DNA of 63,388 nt from CAZCQG01 sp964500775 (GTDB taxonomy: Bacteria > Campylobacterota > Campylobacteria > Campylobacterales > CAZCQG01), in the NCBI GenBank assembly GCA_964500775.1, contig CAZCQG010000008.1, forward strand, positions 1-63,388. Direction: 5' to 3'. Below the pieces are notes generated by a model. It was given only the letters and a program-made list of their open reading frames with translations, was not told the DNA's origin and searched no databases. Shown here in pieces: positions 62,032 through 63,388 of this stretch (within the stretch, counting starts at the first letter, position 1; each line of letters opens with the position of its first letter). Made by a program: the position numbers and the translations under genes.

Positions 62032-62154
62032 AAAGCGCCATCTCAAAACAACCCCTTCTCAAACAAGAGTTGCCGCACGACGGGTACCCCGAAACTTCGT
62101 ATTTCGACCCGTCGGGGCAAATTGTCTCGTCGGGGTTATCTTGAGATTCGCTTT
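62032..62154. repeat. 123-nt imperfect palindrome (MITE or structured-RNA candidate)
   Basis: Nested pairs: AAAGCG/CGCTTT (62032-62037 with 62149-62154), ATCTCAA/TTGAGAT (62040-62046 with 62141-62147), AACCCC/GGGGTT (62050-62055 with 62132-62137), TTGCC/GGCAA, CGACGGGT/ACCCGTCG (62078-62085 with 62107-62114) and an inner CGAAA/TTTCG. It fills most of the space between divergent genes. No T run makes it a terminator. Confidence 0.8.
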
Positions 62155-62192
62155 GTAAAATATATTGCACATATTGTATCCAAAGAGAGATT

Positions 62193-63320
62193 ATGAAATT
62201 TCAAGTGCAGTCCGAAGAAGGCAGTGCTAGAGCCTGCAAAATCACCACGAGCCGCGGCGAGATCACTACGCCCGTTTTTATGCCCGTCGGGACGCAAGCC
62301 TCGGTAAAAGGGCTAGATTTTGCCGACATCAATGCACTCGATTCTAATATCATATTGGCAAACACCTACCACCTCTATCTCCGTCCCACCCCTGAGGTAA
62401 TAGAGCATCTCGGCGGACTGCACGGATTTAGCGGATATAAGGGCAATTTTTTGACCGACAGCGGTGGATTCCAAGCGTTTTCACTACGGAGCAACACCAA
62501 AAACAATGATGAGGGAATCGAGTTTAAAAGCCACATCGACGGGAGCCGCCACCTCTTTACGCCCCAAAAAGTGCTCGACATCCAGTACGCCTTAAACAGC
62601 GACATCATGATGATATTAGACGACCTCCCCGCCCTCCCCGCTACTCGTGAGCGGCTGGAACTATCACTGGAGCGGACGATAAAATGGGCACAGGAATCGA
62701 TAGACTACCATATGACGCAAAAGCAAAAAGAGGCGAACGCCGCGCAAAACATCTTCGCCATCATCCAAGGGGGCGTCGATTTCGAGTTTCGCAAAAAATG
62801 CGCCGAAGCGCTCGTAGCGATGGAATCCTACGACGGCTACGCCATCGGCGGTCTTAGTGTAGGCGAAGAAAGAGATAAGATGTACGACACCATCGAGTTC
62901 ACCACCCCTTTTATGCCCGAGGACAAACCCCGTTATCTTATGGGAGTGGGCACACCGCAAGACATCCTAGAGGCGATAGATAGGGGCGTAGATATGTTTG
63001 ACTGCGTGATGCCCACAAGAAACGCTAGGAATTCCACCCTTTTTACAAGCCGAGGCAAGATAAGCATCAAATCCTCCCGTTACGCACGCGACGATGCTCC
63101 CATAGACGAAAACTGCGACTGCTACGCCTGCAAAAATTTCTCGCGAGGCTACATCCACCACCTCTATCGCAGCGGCGAACTTAGCTACTTTAGACTAGCT
63201 TCGATTCACAACCTCCGCTACTACCTCTACCTCACAAGAGGCGCGAGAGAGGCGATACTCGGCGGGTATTGGGAATCATATAAAAAAGAGACGCTGGAGG
63301 CGATAAGTAGCCAACCCTAG
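62193..63320 (+). CDS. tgt: queuine/preQ1 tRNA-ribosyltransferase
   Basis: 375 residues. FLTDSGGFQAFSL contains one active-site Asp, ILDDLPALPATRERLELSLE and IIQGGVDFEFR are typical, GLSVGEERDKM and DCVMPTRNARN contain the nucleophile Asp, and DCYACKNFS with the preceding Cys and a following His bind zinc. It swaps guanine 34 for preQ1 in GUN-anticodon tRNAs, which may include the tRNA-Tyr at 209-294. AAAGAGAGATT precedes the ATG. Confidence 0.97.
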   Translation: MKFQVQSEEGSARACKITTSRGEITTPVFMPVGTQASVKGLDFADINALDSNIILANTYHLYLRPTPEVIEHLGGLHGFSGYKGNFLTDSGGFQAFSLRSNTKNNDEGIEFKSHIDGSRHLFTPQKVLDIQYALNSDIMMILDDLPALPATRERLELSLERTIKWAQESIDYHMTQKQKEANAAQNIFAIIQGGVDFEFRKKCAEALVAMESYDGYAIGGLSVGEERDKMYDTIEFTTPFMPEDKPRYLMGVGTPQDILEAIDRGVDMFDCVMPTRNARNSTLFTSRGKISIKSSRYARDDAPIDENCDCYACKNFSRGYIHHLYRSGELSYFRLASIHNLRYYLYLTRGAREAILGGYWESYKKETLEAISSQP

Positions 63321-63388
63321 TCTACCTCTTTAAAAAATTCACAAACTTCCACATCTAGTACTTTAGCGATTTTGTAAATGTGCTCTAT
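63317..63388 (-). CDS. C-terminus of an HTH (XRE-type) regulator, cut by window edge
   Basis: The last 23 codons of a minus-strand frame: IEHIYKIAKVLDVEVCEFF followed by KEVD and a TAG stop. The I-x-K-I-A-K-x-L-x-V-x-x-x-x-F-F pattern is the end of an XRE/Cro helix-turn-helix domain. The stop overlaps the tgt stop on the other strand by 3 nt. Confidence 0.75.
   Translation of the reverse strand: MEHIYKIAKVLDVEVCEFFKEVD

Overview
The window looks like a chromosomal contig or scaffold from a flagellated, sulfide-oxidising member of the Campylobacterota, most like the Sulfuricurvum/Sulfurimonas group. That placement is inferred from gene content and order. The signs are the tRNA-Thr-Tyr-Gly-Thr cluster, purF-dapB-trxB-trxA, recA-eno-ftsB-AMIN-aroK, fliQ-murB, futalosine-pathway mqnD, a MagIII-type glycosylase, a BioV-type esterase, a Campylobacterota-style MtaB/FtsH-like/aroB/tgt block, and a secreted sulfide:quinone oxidoreductase. 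Base composition looks moderate by eye, higher than in Campylobacter or Helicobacter. One run of 100 N (53610-53709) shows the sequence is a scaffold.

Layout. 1-501: four tRNA genes on the minus strand with a good sigma70 promoter. 529-13488: a long, tightly packed minus-strand housekeeping run (tRNA modification, purF, dapB, thioredoxin system, hom, alanine-type aminotransferase, a RodZ-like pair, rRNA methyltransferases, L31, a DHH phosphoesterase). 13687-18310: a SQR-like flavoprotein converging on a small Cys-rich exported protein, then cysS and murJ. 18390-26241: plus-strand fapA-like, ruvA, a YafQ-type toxin-antitoxin pair, ddl, a hydrolase, a membrane-anchored murF, HIT and AI-2E-family genes. 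26238-30322: an exported DUF1566/EF-hand protein and polA. 30517-33878: a PhnD-like binding protein, a sensor kinase, a tandem universal stress protein and a tiny lipoprotein.

33879-44422: murB, fliQ and mqnD (minus); recA, eno, ftsB-like, AMIN protein, aroK and a J-domain protein (plus); a BrkB-family protein, bioB and topA (minus). 44494-47761: sigma28 promoter, flagellin, terminator and a TPR-glycosyltransferase that may modify flagellin. 47726-54947 is the most accessory-looking part: a MagIII glycosylase, a RelE-type TA pair, an AT-rich orphan membrane protein bracketed by short inverted repeats, an adenosylcobalamin-dependent ribonucleotide reductase, a PepD-like peptidase, an unusual sigma54-type promoter with a folded leader and an acidic Tyr-rich micro-ORF split by the assembly gap, and a MazF-type toxin module translationally coupled to bioV. 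55029-63388: an FtsH homologue that has lost its protease motif, mtaB, a MscS channel, aroB, a TrkA-like protein, a 123-nt imperfect palindrome, tgt, and the 3' end of an HTH regulator.

The best candidates for something undescribed are the sigma54-leader-acidic peptide unit around 53514-53848, the long palindrome at 62032-62154, the AT-rich orphan cassette at 49441-49946, the protease-dead FtsH, the MazEF-bioV coupling, and the CxxC-less thioredoxin-fold membrane protein between trxB and trxA. No CRISPR array, prophage, transposase gene or rRNA operon was seen.
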